Below the pieces are notes generated by a model. That model was not told the origin of the DNA and did no database searches. It saw only the letters and a program-made list of their open reading frames with translations. A stretch of DNA of 64,000 nt from Brachionus plicatilis (Eukaryota > Rotifera > Eurotatoria > Ploima > Brachionidae), in NCBI GenBank assembly GCA_010279815.1, contig QEOQ01000704.1, positions 349,338-413,337 of the forward strand, written 5' to 3'. Each line of letters opens with the position of its first letter. The first letter of the stretch is position 1. Shown piece after piece: positions 29,956-40,021 of this stretch. The translations under genes and the position numbers were made by a program.

Positions 29956-30600
29956 TAGTGATGAAATCGAATATGGTTATTCGACGCAATATTCAAATAA
30001 AGGAAGTTTCGGATGAGTTTTCATTCAAATAGCATATTCGAATGAATTTTCATTCAAATAGCATATTCGAATGAATTTTCATTCGAATATTCGCTTCGTA
30101 CATATATAAGCATTAATTATAAGCATTAATTTTCTCCTTTAAAATCTCTTCCTTTTTTTCTTTGCTATTAAAATTTCACTCTTAACTAATTATTTTTTTT
30201 AGGTACTTGCGATTTTTAAACAACTATTATGACTTTGAATTTTTTTGGGACTTTTAAAAAACTCCGATTTTTTTTAAGAAATTCTTATTCTCATAAAAGG
30301 ATTTAAAAATTTTCTAACATTAAGTGTGTGCTAGTCAGTCATCTATTACCAGTTTTCAAGAGACTCCAACTTCAATCCATAAAGGGAGAAAAAGAAAAGA
30401 GTATAAAAAAACTTCAATTATTCAATCTCATATATTACCGAATAAGTTATTTGAATGAAAATTCATTCGAATAAGTTATTTGAATGAAAACTCATCCGAA
30501 TAAGTTATTTGAATGAAAATTCATTCGAACAAGTTATTCAGAATAATTTTTTATTTAAGTTTCAATTTTCTTACAAAAAAAAAATTCGATTTCATCACTA
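29956..30600. mobile_element. hAT-like MITE with 8-bp target duplication
   Basis: Terminal inverted repeat TAGTGATGAAATCGAAT at both ends, flanked by perfect 8-bp direct repeats GCTAAAAG (29948-29955 and 30601-30608). Both TIR start (TAGTG) and 8-bp duplication are hAT hallmarks. Inside each end are tandem ~30-bp units (CATTCGAATGAATTTTCATT type at 30000-30095, GAATAAGTTATTTGAATGAA type at 30437-30535) that are inverted relative to one another. No transposase frame, so non-autonomous. Confidence 0.9.
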
Positions 30601-30608
30601 GCTAAAAG

Positions 30609-32523
30609 TTATTATTTTTCTTTTTTTAAACTGTTTAAGTTCAAGTTTGAAGCGAATAACTTTAATGATGTTAATAATTTTTTGGAAAAATATGGCTTTT
30701 AAATCTCTCTAAAAATCTTTGCTGGAAAGCATATATTTTAAGACATTATTCTATCATTACTCTCCTAGAATTTAGAAGATAGACTTATCAAAAATGAATC
30801 AAGAAATTTAAGCTACAATTTAAGGAATAGTGCGAACCTGAGTTAACCAATGGTAAAAACCAACAGCGGTGAAAAATTATTTGGATTTTTTTTTCTAGAT
30901 TGATAAATAACTTTGTGATCAAAAGATCAATACTGAAATATGCAACATTCAAGCTATCAATTTAGAATGATATCAATTTGATCTTTATTGACTTTGCAAA
31001 AAAATTTTAAAAATTTGATTTAAATTTATTATTGTTTTTTTGTTTTCATAAAAAATAATTAATTCTATTTTTTTTTTATTTTATAAAAATCCTAATTTTA
31101 AATATTAGAAAATTTTATTTGAATTGAATAAATGAAGTGTTAATCAGTCGACTACGATAAGGGAACTAATCTGTTGATTAACCTTGAATTGAATCGAAAT
31201 TTAAGACAAAAAAAGAATGTTTTTTTTATTAAGCATACACCATGAATCAAGAAAAAATATTCGAAAAATTGATTTTTTATCAATTCGATTTTTATGTTAA
31301 TAAAATTTGAGTTCTGGTGCAGCATTATTGTTGTAAAATTTTTAAAAAAAAAGTAAAAAAAAATTTTTAAGGTTAAAAGATCGATTTTATCGAGATTTAG
31401 AATTGATAAATAACTAATTAAATAGTTTTTATTGATTTGATTTTTGTTTCCTAATTCTTGGTGCCTAATTCCAAATGCATAATAAAAAAAAATTTGATTT
31501 TAAGACACAAAATTAAAAGAATTTTTAATTTTTTTAAACATATCATTTATATATATTAATGAAGAAAAACTTTAAATTTAAATACCATTCTTTTAAAAAT
31601 TTTGAAGTAAAAACGTTTGGCAAACTTTTAAAGCATATAATTAAACCTGATTTATTTTAAGTATTGGTTATGAGTGTCGGTAAAAATTCATAGAAAAAAA
31701 CTGATACTTATACTTGAATACTAGATTTTTAACCAAGTATTCATTTTACATTTTAACAAATCACTTTTAAATAAATACAAAAATGGGTTTAAATTCAAAT
31801 ATTAAAAACACTGAGGCTTTAATTGAGAGGAATGGCCACCTTAGCAGAAGCATTGAGAAATTACTATTCCCAGTTTTTCCAGAACAACAAAGCTTGATGA
31901 AGACCATGGTATATTTTGTTTAATTTTAAATGCAATTTTAATTTTATCAGTAAATATCTTATTTAGAAAAATTTTGAAGCAACACTTGGTTAATAATCAA
32001 GCATTTAGTATAAGTGTGGGTTTCACCTTTAAAAATTCTTTGAATGAGGAAAAATTTTTTTAAAATAATAATTACATTTAAAAATTTAAACTTTAGAATT
32101 ATTTACGCTCAAATAAATCATACACTTGAAATTTAAAAGATCAAAAAAAGCATGATTTCTTCTAATTTAATTACTTTAGATATATAATCTATCTGGATTA
32201 GTTTACACTTTTTTTGTAAAATTAATTTGTAATAAATATCTTATTTAGTAAAATTTTTGAAGTAATACTTGGTTAAAAATCAAGTATTTAGAAATAAATG
32301 TGGGTTGACCATTAAAAATTCTTAAAAATTTTTTTAACTGGGTTTTCTAAGAATCAACTTATAATCCAAATAAAATATTGAAATAACTTTTGAATTATTG
32401 CAATGAAAAAAATCATAGAGAAAAAAATATGATCTAATTTATAAAAAGAGCTTATTTTTAGAAGAATTAACGAGAAAAAACCTTAAAGTAAATTTTATAA
32501 TTTTTAATTTTTCGAAAAAAATT
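30609..32523. other. AT-rich non-coding DNA
   Basis: No gene firmly supported. 31960-32030 and 32230-32310 are diverged direct copies (TTTTGAAG(C/T)AA(C/T)ACTTGGTTA). 32070-32220 is a copy of the block found downstream of tRNA copies 1 and 2. A small ORF at 31783 is listed separately. Confidence 0.45.
31783..31923 (+). CDS. Short ORF or first exon, uncharacterised
   Basis: ATG GGT start, MGLNSNIKNTEALIERNGHL and then SRSIEKLLFPVFPEQQSLMK, with a possible GTATAT donor at 31909 and otherwise a stop at 31921-31923. Codon content looks more protein-like than the surrounding AT-rich DNA. No downstream exon was found (the obvious acceptor gives an immediate stop). Family unknown. Confidence 0.25.
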   Translation: MGLNSNIKNTEALIERNGHLSRSIEKLLFPVFPEQQSLMKTMVYFV

Positions 32524-32596
32524 CGCCCGATAAGGGGCTCGAACCCTTGGCCTTGAGATTAAAAGTCTCACGCTCTACCGACTGAGCTAACCGGGC
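32524..32596 (-). tRNA. tRNA-Lys (anticodon TTT), copy 3
   Basis: 73-nt cloverleaf identical to the others. Its 3' flank (TTTTTAATTTTTCGAAAAAAA) is shared with copy 4. It points away from the GST at 32771, which starts 175 bp from its 5' end. Confidence 0.96.
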
Positions 32597-32770
32597 TTGC
32601 ATCTTATTAAATTTGCTTAACTTGCTGAAAATGACTTAATCTAAGATAAATTAAAAATTTTAGAAAAATCCAGAAGAAAATGTTGAAAATTGCTTTCTCA
32701 TTGTTATTACATAAAATAGTCTATAAAATCAAATTTTTGTGATCATTTAAAAAAATATTTAAACAATAAA

Positions 32771-33437
32771 ATGCCATCATATAAATTGACATATTTTAAT
32801 GGACGTGGTCGTGCTGAATTGACCCGTTTAATTTTTTCTGCTGCTGGTGTACCTTTCCAAGATGAGAGAGTAACCGACTGGCCCGGAACAGCGAAAGCTG
32901 GTTTGTATTTTTTAATAATAACTCTTGTTTTTTTTCTATTAATTTGACTATAAAATAGAGGCCCCACTTGGTCAGCTTCCATACTTAACAGTGGATGGTG
33001 AAAAAATTCCACAAAGTATCGCTTATTCCAGAATGCTTGCTAAAAGATTTAACATGGCCGGTAATGATGAACTTGAACAAGTAAAAACTGATGTTGTTGT
33101 CGATACAGTGAATGATTTACAAAATGCTTATTATTTGAAAGTATTTAAAGCTACTGAGAATCGAGACACTGTTATATCAAAATTTCTGACCGAAGATGCC
33201 TTAGTTAATTTAGAAAGAATAGAAAAACTTGTTAATCTTTATGGAAGTGAAGGCTTTTCAGTTGGAAACTCTCTTAAATGGTCTGATCTGCATCTTTATG
33301 ATGTAACTTCTATTATTTTGACTTTGAGTGAGGACATTCTGAATAAATTTCCAAAAATTTTGGCCGTACGAAGAACAGTGGAATCAAATGAAAAATTGGC
33401 AGCTTATCTGAAAGCAAGACCAGAAACACCTTTTTAA
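32771..33437 (+). CDS. Sigma-class glutathione S-transferase (GST copy 2)
   Basis: Exons 32771-32900 and 32959-33437 with a 58-nt GT..AG intron at exactly the same codon as in GST copy 1; 202 aa. [20 protein letters not shown] keeps the catalytic Tyr 8. Then come [32 protein letters not shown] and [20 protein letters not shown], ending [12 protein letters not shown]. It is close to GST copy 1 across the whole length, so they are paralogues from a duplication of the tRNA+GST region. Expected role: cytosolic GSH conjugation or GSH-dependent isomerisation. No lesion. Confidence 0.95.
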
Positions 33438-34060
33438 ATCATATTTTAGATATATTTATTTTAATAAAAAATCTATAGAAGATATATTTATGTTTTATTG
33501 TTTTTTTTTGTTGGAATAGTTTTAAATCATTTTTATCATTAAAGCAAAAATAAATTGAACTATAATTAATTAGTTAGTTTCCGCATCAAATAGCCCATAA
33601 AAAAGATTAAAAAATAAATTATTATATTTATTTAAGTATTTTATTTAAAAAAACTTTAAATTGAATTTAAAAAAACTTATTTAATAATCAAGTTTATCTA
33701 TTTCATTGTAATTTTGGAATTTTTTTGAAAATCTCTCTATCTTTGTTATGTTTTTTAAAAAGAAATAAAAAAATATGGACTCTTAATTGTTTTTATCACT
33801 TGAATAAATTAACCTTATATAAATGCTACATGCATAAAAAATACTTTTTAAACAACTTTTTTGATTTAAAAATACTCTTTATATATAAAAAACGAATGTA
33901 TTTTTTGGTAGCAGCTAATTATATTCTTTCGTGTCTAATTTTTATTTATTAAAAAAGATAAATTATTTGAGAAAAAAGATATTTATTTTTATAATCATAT
34001 ATTTGTTTTTTGGTAACAGCTAATTAAATCACATGAAAAAATAATAACCAATTTCAATGA
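33438..34060. other. AT-rich non-coding DNA
   Basis: GST 3' flank. The only open frame (33725-33952, plus) is F/L/K-rich translation of AT-rich DNA and not supported. TTTTTTGGTA(G/A)CAGCTAATTA occurs twice (33902, 34009). Confidence 0.45.
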
Positions 34061-34064
34061 TACA

Positions 34065-34375
34065 GTGCCGATTTGACAAGTGGATTTCTGGTAATTTTAC
34101 GTAAAAATTAGTAAAAATGAAAAGGCCATAAAAAAAGCTCAATTTTTTGAATTTCTTATTATTTTCCATTTTTACCTAAATTTACGTAAAAATTAGTAAA
34201 TAATAGTAAAAAAAAGTAACTTTTGGTAAAATATAAACATATAAATAGGAGCTAATTTTTTCAAAATTTATTAGAAAATAATAAAAAATTCAAAATATTG
34301 AGCTTTTTTTGGCCTTTTCATTTTTACTAATTTTTACGTAAAATTACCAGAAATCCACTTGTCAAGCTACCTGAT
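34065..34375. mobile_element. Foldback element with TTACGTAAA words
   Basis: Arms: TTGACAAGTGGATTTCTGGT, AATTTTACGTAAAAATTAGT and AAAAATGAAAAGGCC at 34075-34130, mirrored at 34305-34365. The left end also reads TACAGTGCCGATT, close to the CAGTGGTGATT terminus of the 52740 family. Non-coding. Confidence 0.7.
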
Positions 34376-34750
34376 CAGTTATACTTAGTAGAACAGGTGT
34401 TGAATTTTCAACAGCTTCTTCAATATTATTTGATGTTTATGACATGACTGGCGGCAAACTTTTGGGTTGATTTGACTCTTGAATGTCATTTTATTCTTTA
34501 TTTCAAAAATTTTCTAGTAATTAAATTATATTTTATCTTTTAATTAACAACATTTATATGCTGAAGAATACATTTATCTGCTTATCAATTTATTTTGCTA
34601 CTAAGAAAAATAATTTTCTACAATATTTTTATCTACTAAAAATTAGATTCTATAAAAAAATGTATTTAACTGCTACCAAAAAACTAAGCCATAAAAAACC
34701 TCTTTTGACATAAGAATAATTTCTAAAATTATTATAGAATTTTTTCAGCT

Positions 34751-34879
34751 AATTATAAAATTCTTAATTTTGAAAGTGAATCCGATAGTTTTGTTGAAAG
34801 AATGGAAACTAAAGACACTCAAGAAAGTGCTTTAGAGCGAGATATAGAGTTGGATAAAGATAAAGACCAAAAAGAATAA
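34751..34879 (+). CDS. Short hydrophilic ORF fragment, uncharacterised
   Basis: From a possible acceptor (TTTTTTCAG at 34742-34750) the frame reads SESDSFVERMETKDTQESAL and ERDIELDKDKDQKE, ending TAA. ATG at 34802. Acidic and without recognisable domain. Flanked by AT-rich DNA. Real gene status is doubtful. Confidence 0.2.
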   Translation, partial: NYKILNFESESDSFVERMETKDTQESALERDIELDKDKDQKE

Positions 34880-37540
34880 AAAAGACGCCGAATGCATTGG
34901 GATTTAATGCCATTTTCAACAGTTATGACGAGGCTGTTCAGAGCATAAAAAAATTGATTGAAACTAATTTAAAAAAAACTCGAATAATAAAATCTTTTTT
35001 GAAAATCTTAATAAAGAAAAAAATTTTTTATCTTAATAAAGTTGTTTTATACAATTAAATTTATTTTATATAGGTATAAGTAATTTTTAACAAATTAATT
35101 TAATCTAAATGCAGCTAATTTAATCTAAATTAATTTATTTTTCATTTACTTAATCATAGCATGCTACGTTTAGTGAAAACTCATTGTTTTGTTTAAGGGG
35201 CTGAATTTAGATTTAATATATTTTTAACTTTTAAAGCGGTTTTGTGAAATTTGGTACAAAAAGAACATAAAAAGATTAAAAAACTAGTTATGTGAATGGA
35301 ATAAGGTTCATGAATAATTCTAGTGATGATATCAAATTCACTTTTTAATTATACTAAAATATTTGAATTTAGCTTTTATTTGAATACAAAAAATATATTT
35401 AAGTTAAATTCAAATGAGATGTTTCTTTTTAAATGAGTAATCATCCTCAATTTGCGTTGAAAAAAATTGATTTAAATTATTTCTAAAATTTTTTAAAAAT
35501 TTATCTTTGTAAGTACAGAACCTCAACTGTACTGAAAAGATGAATTTCTTTGTTTTAACCAGAATTTACGTAAAATGGTATTTTCAATTTATATTTTTAT
35601 TGAAAATCAATAATTTAAATTTTGAACAAACTGAAAAAAATTAAACAAAAATAATTCATTGTTTGCCATTTTTTAACCTATCTGGTGTTTTTAATGTCTA
35701 AATGTCTGTCTTAAAATTCAATAATTCTTTTTACTCCAAAGTTAGTATTAAAGTAAATTATGACAATATTTTATTAGCAAACAAAAATACACTTTTCCAA
35801 AGAAAATCTCAGAATTGTTCAAATTACGCTATTTTGGTCGGAAAGGATTTGTAATTTTTCGTAAAATTAAATTAAATAATTTGAGCAATTCTGGGTTTTC
35901 TGTAGAAACACTGATTCAGAATTTTTAACTTTTTGATTAAAACTTTTGTTTTAAATTTGGTATGTTTTTTTTTAGTTTAGTGTCGGTATGATAAAAAAAT
36001 TTTTGTTTGAAATTAAAACTTAAAGTAATTTTTTTAAAATTTATTACAGCATTTATATTAGATTATTAGGGCCCATAATTTTCCTCCCGTTAATTTTAAT
36101 AAACTTTTCGCTATTTTAATAAAAAGAAATCTAATTTATTAAAGTTAAGTCTAATTTAATAAAAATAATCTATTCTAATAAAAAAATATCTAACTTATTA
36201 AAAATAAAAAAAATTTATTAATTTTTTGAGTTGCATCTAGAACAAAAAAAATATCTTCTTTTAGTCATTGGCATGTTGCGAGTTGAGCTTATGATTACAT
36301 TCGTACCAATGTTTGAATCCTAATTCTGTTGGCTTAATATTCTGTGTGCCCATTAATTGGCATGGATTTCTCCATTTTATTCAAGAGAATACTTTCGCTA
36401 CTTGACATTTTTGGAAATTATTTGCTAAAATATTTTTATTTCATTTAAGTTTTTAATAAAATGTTAATGTCTGTTATTTTTTTATTTTATTTATTTGTTT
36501 TCTGTGCCGAGCTAGAGCTCCTTCAGAATAAATCATTAAAAAAAAATTAAATAAAATTAAAATAAAGTTAATAAAAAAAGATCCAAAAAAATCAACCTGT
36601 AACCATTTTTTACTTTTTATATCGTTATTTAATAATTTTAAGTGATGATATAAGCTAAAATCGTAATTGAGATATATTTTTGATTGATTTAAAGGGAGGT
36701 ATTATTAATTTAGACGTGTTTTTATTATTTTAGATGAGTTTCTGTTTATTCAGATGAGTTTTTATTAAATTAGAGGTAAGCTAATTAAATTAGCGGTATT
36801 TTTATTAAAAATAGCGGTATTAAAAAATTATTCGCCGATTATTAGTATCAGCAAAAGTTTTTAGCTACTATTTTTAATACATTTTGATCAAATCAATTTG
36901 TTATTTTGACATTTTTGCTTTATTAGATATGTTTTATTTTTTTTATGATAAAAAAATAAGTGATTTGTTTACTTAATTTGTAATATTTTAAAATTAAATT
37001 GTGGCGAAGTTTTTTGACTCTCGATATCGCCACTTTATTGTGCCAAATTTCTCAAAACCTAAGACTAGCTGTGATTTATTAAAGCACCTATGAAACAAAT
37101 TGCTCCTACTTAAATCAACATCTTATGTTTAATTTAAAATTAAAAAAAAACTAATTTCTTTATATTTATAAAAGATTTGAATCAAATAAATTTTGATCAT
37201 TTGATCATTACCATGAACTTCAAGTTAACAATTATTTCGGCTGATATAGACAAATTTTTTAAAAAAATATAATTGAAAACTAAATTATTAGTAATAATTA
37301 GATTCAAAAAATTTTAAATTTATACTTTAAAATTAAAAAGCTCAAAAAGTCACGATTTAAATTTTTTTAATAAAATAAAAAATGACTGGAATGAAACTAA
37401 AATTATTTTTAAAATTTATTTTAATTTTTATTTTTCAGCGATAAAATAGAGATTTAAAATTGTAATTCAAAAATTTCACTGATATTATTTTTTTTTAAAG
37501 TAAATAAAATTTTATAATTTTTAATTATTCGAAAAAAATT
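34880..37540. other. AT-rich non-coding DNA
   Basis: No gene supported. It holds a copy of the stem-loop/(AAAT) tail motif at 36482-36530. 36080-36200 and 36690-36840 are rich in short TAATTTAATAAAA/TTTTATTAAATTAGA words on opposite strands and may be the ends of a MULE-like MITE. 37330-37400 weakly resembles the tRNA 3' flank block. Confidence 0.4.
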
Positions 37541-37613
37541 CGCCCGATAAGGGGCTCGAACCCTTGGCCTTGAGATTAAAAGTCTCACGCTCTACCGACT
37601 GAGCTAACCGGGC
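37541..37613 (-). tRNA. tRNA-Lys (anticodon TTT), copy 4
   Basis: 73-nt cloverleaf identical to the others. Its 3' flank is shared with copy 3. It lies 280 bp from the start of the VPS9-domain gene, which is on the opposite strand. Confidence 0.96.
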
Positions 37614-37892
37614 CTCGTCTTTTTTTAAGCTTCAAACATAATTTTTTTCTCAAAAAAACTCTAAATAAAAAAAAAAGTGTTATCATTTTACTAAAAATTT
37701 TATAATAAATTCAACAACACATGCTATTTTCCGAAACAAAAATATACAGCTTTGTTTTAATAAGATGGAAAAAAAATGTGAGTATATAATAATTTATTTA
37801 TCACATGATTATCTAAAAAACTCGAATAAATTATACATTTTTGAAAAATTTTTTTAATAAATACTATTTAAAAAAGTTGATTTTTTTCCCTA

Positions 37893-39305
37893 ATGGATTT
37901 GATCGACAACGAAAATGATGTTTACAATTACGATAGATCTTTTTTCTTTAATCTTCTAGACTCGACCAAATTTGGCTCCAAATTCAAGTTTGTTCAAGAC
38001 AAGCAAGGCTTGATTGTTTGTCCATTAGAAGTGCTGAGCCAGTCTCGAGAGCCGTCAAACCACGACGAGCTGATCGAACGGCACCTCTTTCTTCCATCTC
38101 CCTATCTAAAAAACCAGTTCATACCAATCAGCGACCCGCTCATCATCACACCGAGCTATTATCTCACACTGAATGACTCAGATCCACCAAGTGTGCTCAT
38201 CTTCGCCAATGGACTCACAGTTTGCCATTATTTGAAGCTTCTGAGCATTCAAGAGGCCTACAATGACCAAAATGAAGTCTACAAAATTCTAATTGTAAAT
38301 AAAGAGATAAATGCTAAAATGGAAAGCGAGGCCAAGCATGATCGCCGGCATTCCAAGCTTGCCAGCTCAGACCACGGCATCCTTAAAGTCTCATCAGTTC
38401 AAGAAGTTTGCACTTTTGGCCAATGCATTGATTTTATGCACAATACTGTTTGTCTTGTGAACGACTACTCGGCCAGCACAGGAATGCTTAGAATTCAAAA
38501 AAAGTGTCTTGGTGACCAATATTTGGAAGAGATAGACCTATTCAAAAAAACCTACATAATTCTGGACAGTCATTTGGATGAATGTGTTGAAAATATGCAA
38601 AAAGTATACGAAAAGTATGTGCATTTATTTTTCAAGTCATTTGAATTGGAGCTGAAGTTTAAAGCCAGGTCGAATGATCTGTCCAGTTTTCAGCAGTTGG
38701 ATCTGATTATTCTGGTGTCATGTGAGGTGTCGATAATTGGATGTTTGTTTGGCAAAATTTGGCCATGCATTGTCAGATTGAATGCTGAACAAGACTCAGA
38801 TTTGTTGGTTAAGTTTTGTGTCCTAAGGTCTAAGCTTTGTCTTGAGGAGTATGGCCAAAGCAACAAATGGGTTGTTTTGTGCGCGCGTTTTTTCCAATTA
38901 GAAAAAGAATTGTTCCAAATAAACTTTAAGTCTGTGCTCAAAGAGGTAAAAAAATTGGCCTATTTGAATAATCCTTTTGAAAAACAGCAGTGTTTGCGCA
39001 TCAGTGTAGATTTGCTCGGAAATGAGATGACAATTCTAAGTCAGAAGAATGGTAAGAGCAATTTTGTACTCACCAGCGAAATTTTGATACCCTTGATGGC
39101 ATTTATTTTGTTGCTGACGGACATAAAATGTTTTAAATCTATTGTTTATTTTATTGATAAGTTCAATTTTAGTTCTCAAGCCAAAGAATCGGGTCTGCTG
39201 GCCAAATTCAAATGTCACAAATCGTATTCGATTACTTATCTAGATGAATTGAGCTATTTTATGACCACTTTTAAGGCGGCTTTAAATTTAATCGAAAATT
39301 CCTGA
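37893..39305 (+). CDS. VPS9-domain protein, ANKRD27/VARP-like without ankyrin repeats
   Basis: Single exon, 470 aa, ATG 37893 to TGA 39303-39305. The C-terminal ~110 residues match the VPS9 Rab-GEF domain of ANKRD27: PFEKQQCLRISVDLLG, SEILIPLMAFILLL, FIDKFNFSSQAKESG, then LDELSYFMTTFKAALNLIE. The conserved VPS9 Tyr (SYF) is present, and the Asp before the LLP motif appears as Glu (SEILIP). The N-terminal ~300 residues fit loosely to the ANKRD27 N-region. In ANKRD27 two ankyrin blocks follow VPS9; here the protein stops right after it. Role inferred: guanine-nucleotide exchange on a Rab5/21-type GTPase in endosomal traffic. Confidence 0.75.
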   Translation: MDLIDNENDVYNYDRSFFFNLLDSTKFGSKFKFVQDKQGLIVCPLEVLSQSREPSNHDELIERHLFLPSPYLKNQFIPISDPLIITPSYYLTLNDSDPPSVLIFANGLTVCHYLKLLSIQEAYNDQNEVYKILIVNKEINAKMESEAKHDRRHSKLASSDHGILKVSSVQEVCTFGQCIDFMHNTVCLVNDYSASTGMLRIQKKCLGDQYLEEIDLFKKTYIILDSHLDECVENMQKVYEKYVHLFFKSFELELKFKARSNDLSSFQQLDLIILVSCEVSIIGCLFGKIWPCIVRLNAEQDSDLLVKFCVLRSKLCLEEYGQSNKWVVLCARFFQLEKELFQINFKSVLKEVKKLAYLNNPFEKQQCLRISVDLLGNEMTILSQKNGKSNFVLTSEILIPLMAFILLLTDIKCFKSIVYFIDKFNFSSQAKESGLLAKFKCHKSYSITYLDELSYFMTTFKAALNLIENS

Positions 39306-40021
39306 TATTTGTTCTATTAATTAAAAAATTTTTAATTTTTTTTTGTGTAGAATTGTTTTTTTTTTTGTAAAAATCTCAATTTAAAAAATTTGTTTTTTAT
39401 TCTTTTTGCTTTTTTTTTTAATATGAAATTTTTTGATCAAATTTGTTCGAAGTTTTGTAAATTAATTGAGTTTTTTTTTTTAAATAATCAAAAGTTATCA
39501 AATAATTTTAGTTTAAATTTTTTAATTGATTACAAATATATATAATAATTTTGGCTTTAAAAGATCAGCAAAAAAATGCATGAAAATAGGCAAATTAAAG
39601 TTACAGATTAAATTTTAAGATCAAAACGATAATTTAAAATTTTAAAACTTAATTAATCTAATAATTTTGATATTTTTTAAAAATAAAAACAAATTATTAC
39701 TAGATATATATGTCTAACAACGATTCATTATCAAATTTACATCAAACGGATTAATATCAAATTTATTTAACAAAAACAATCAATAATTTAAATAATTCAG
39801 GTTAAGTTAATTCAAAAATTTAAATTTATAACTTTTATATCCATTCAATTAAACTGAAATAATTTTATTTTTCCACTTTAATAAATTGTAAATATTTTTA
39901 AACAGTAATTTTTTTTTGTCATTAAAAGTAAGTTTTCGTTAAAATCAATTAAATATTTAATTTATTAAAAAAGGCTCTACCTAGTCCCCACCAACAAAAA
40001 ATTGTAACCCACTAATAAGCG
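39306..40021. other. AT-rich non-coding DNA
   Basis: 3' flank of the VPS9 gene. No gene seen. Part of 39540-39960 recurs, diverged, at about 45170-45350. Confidence 0.45.
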
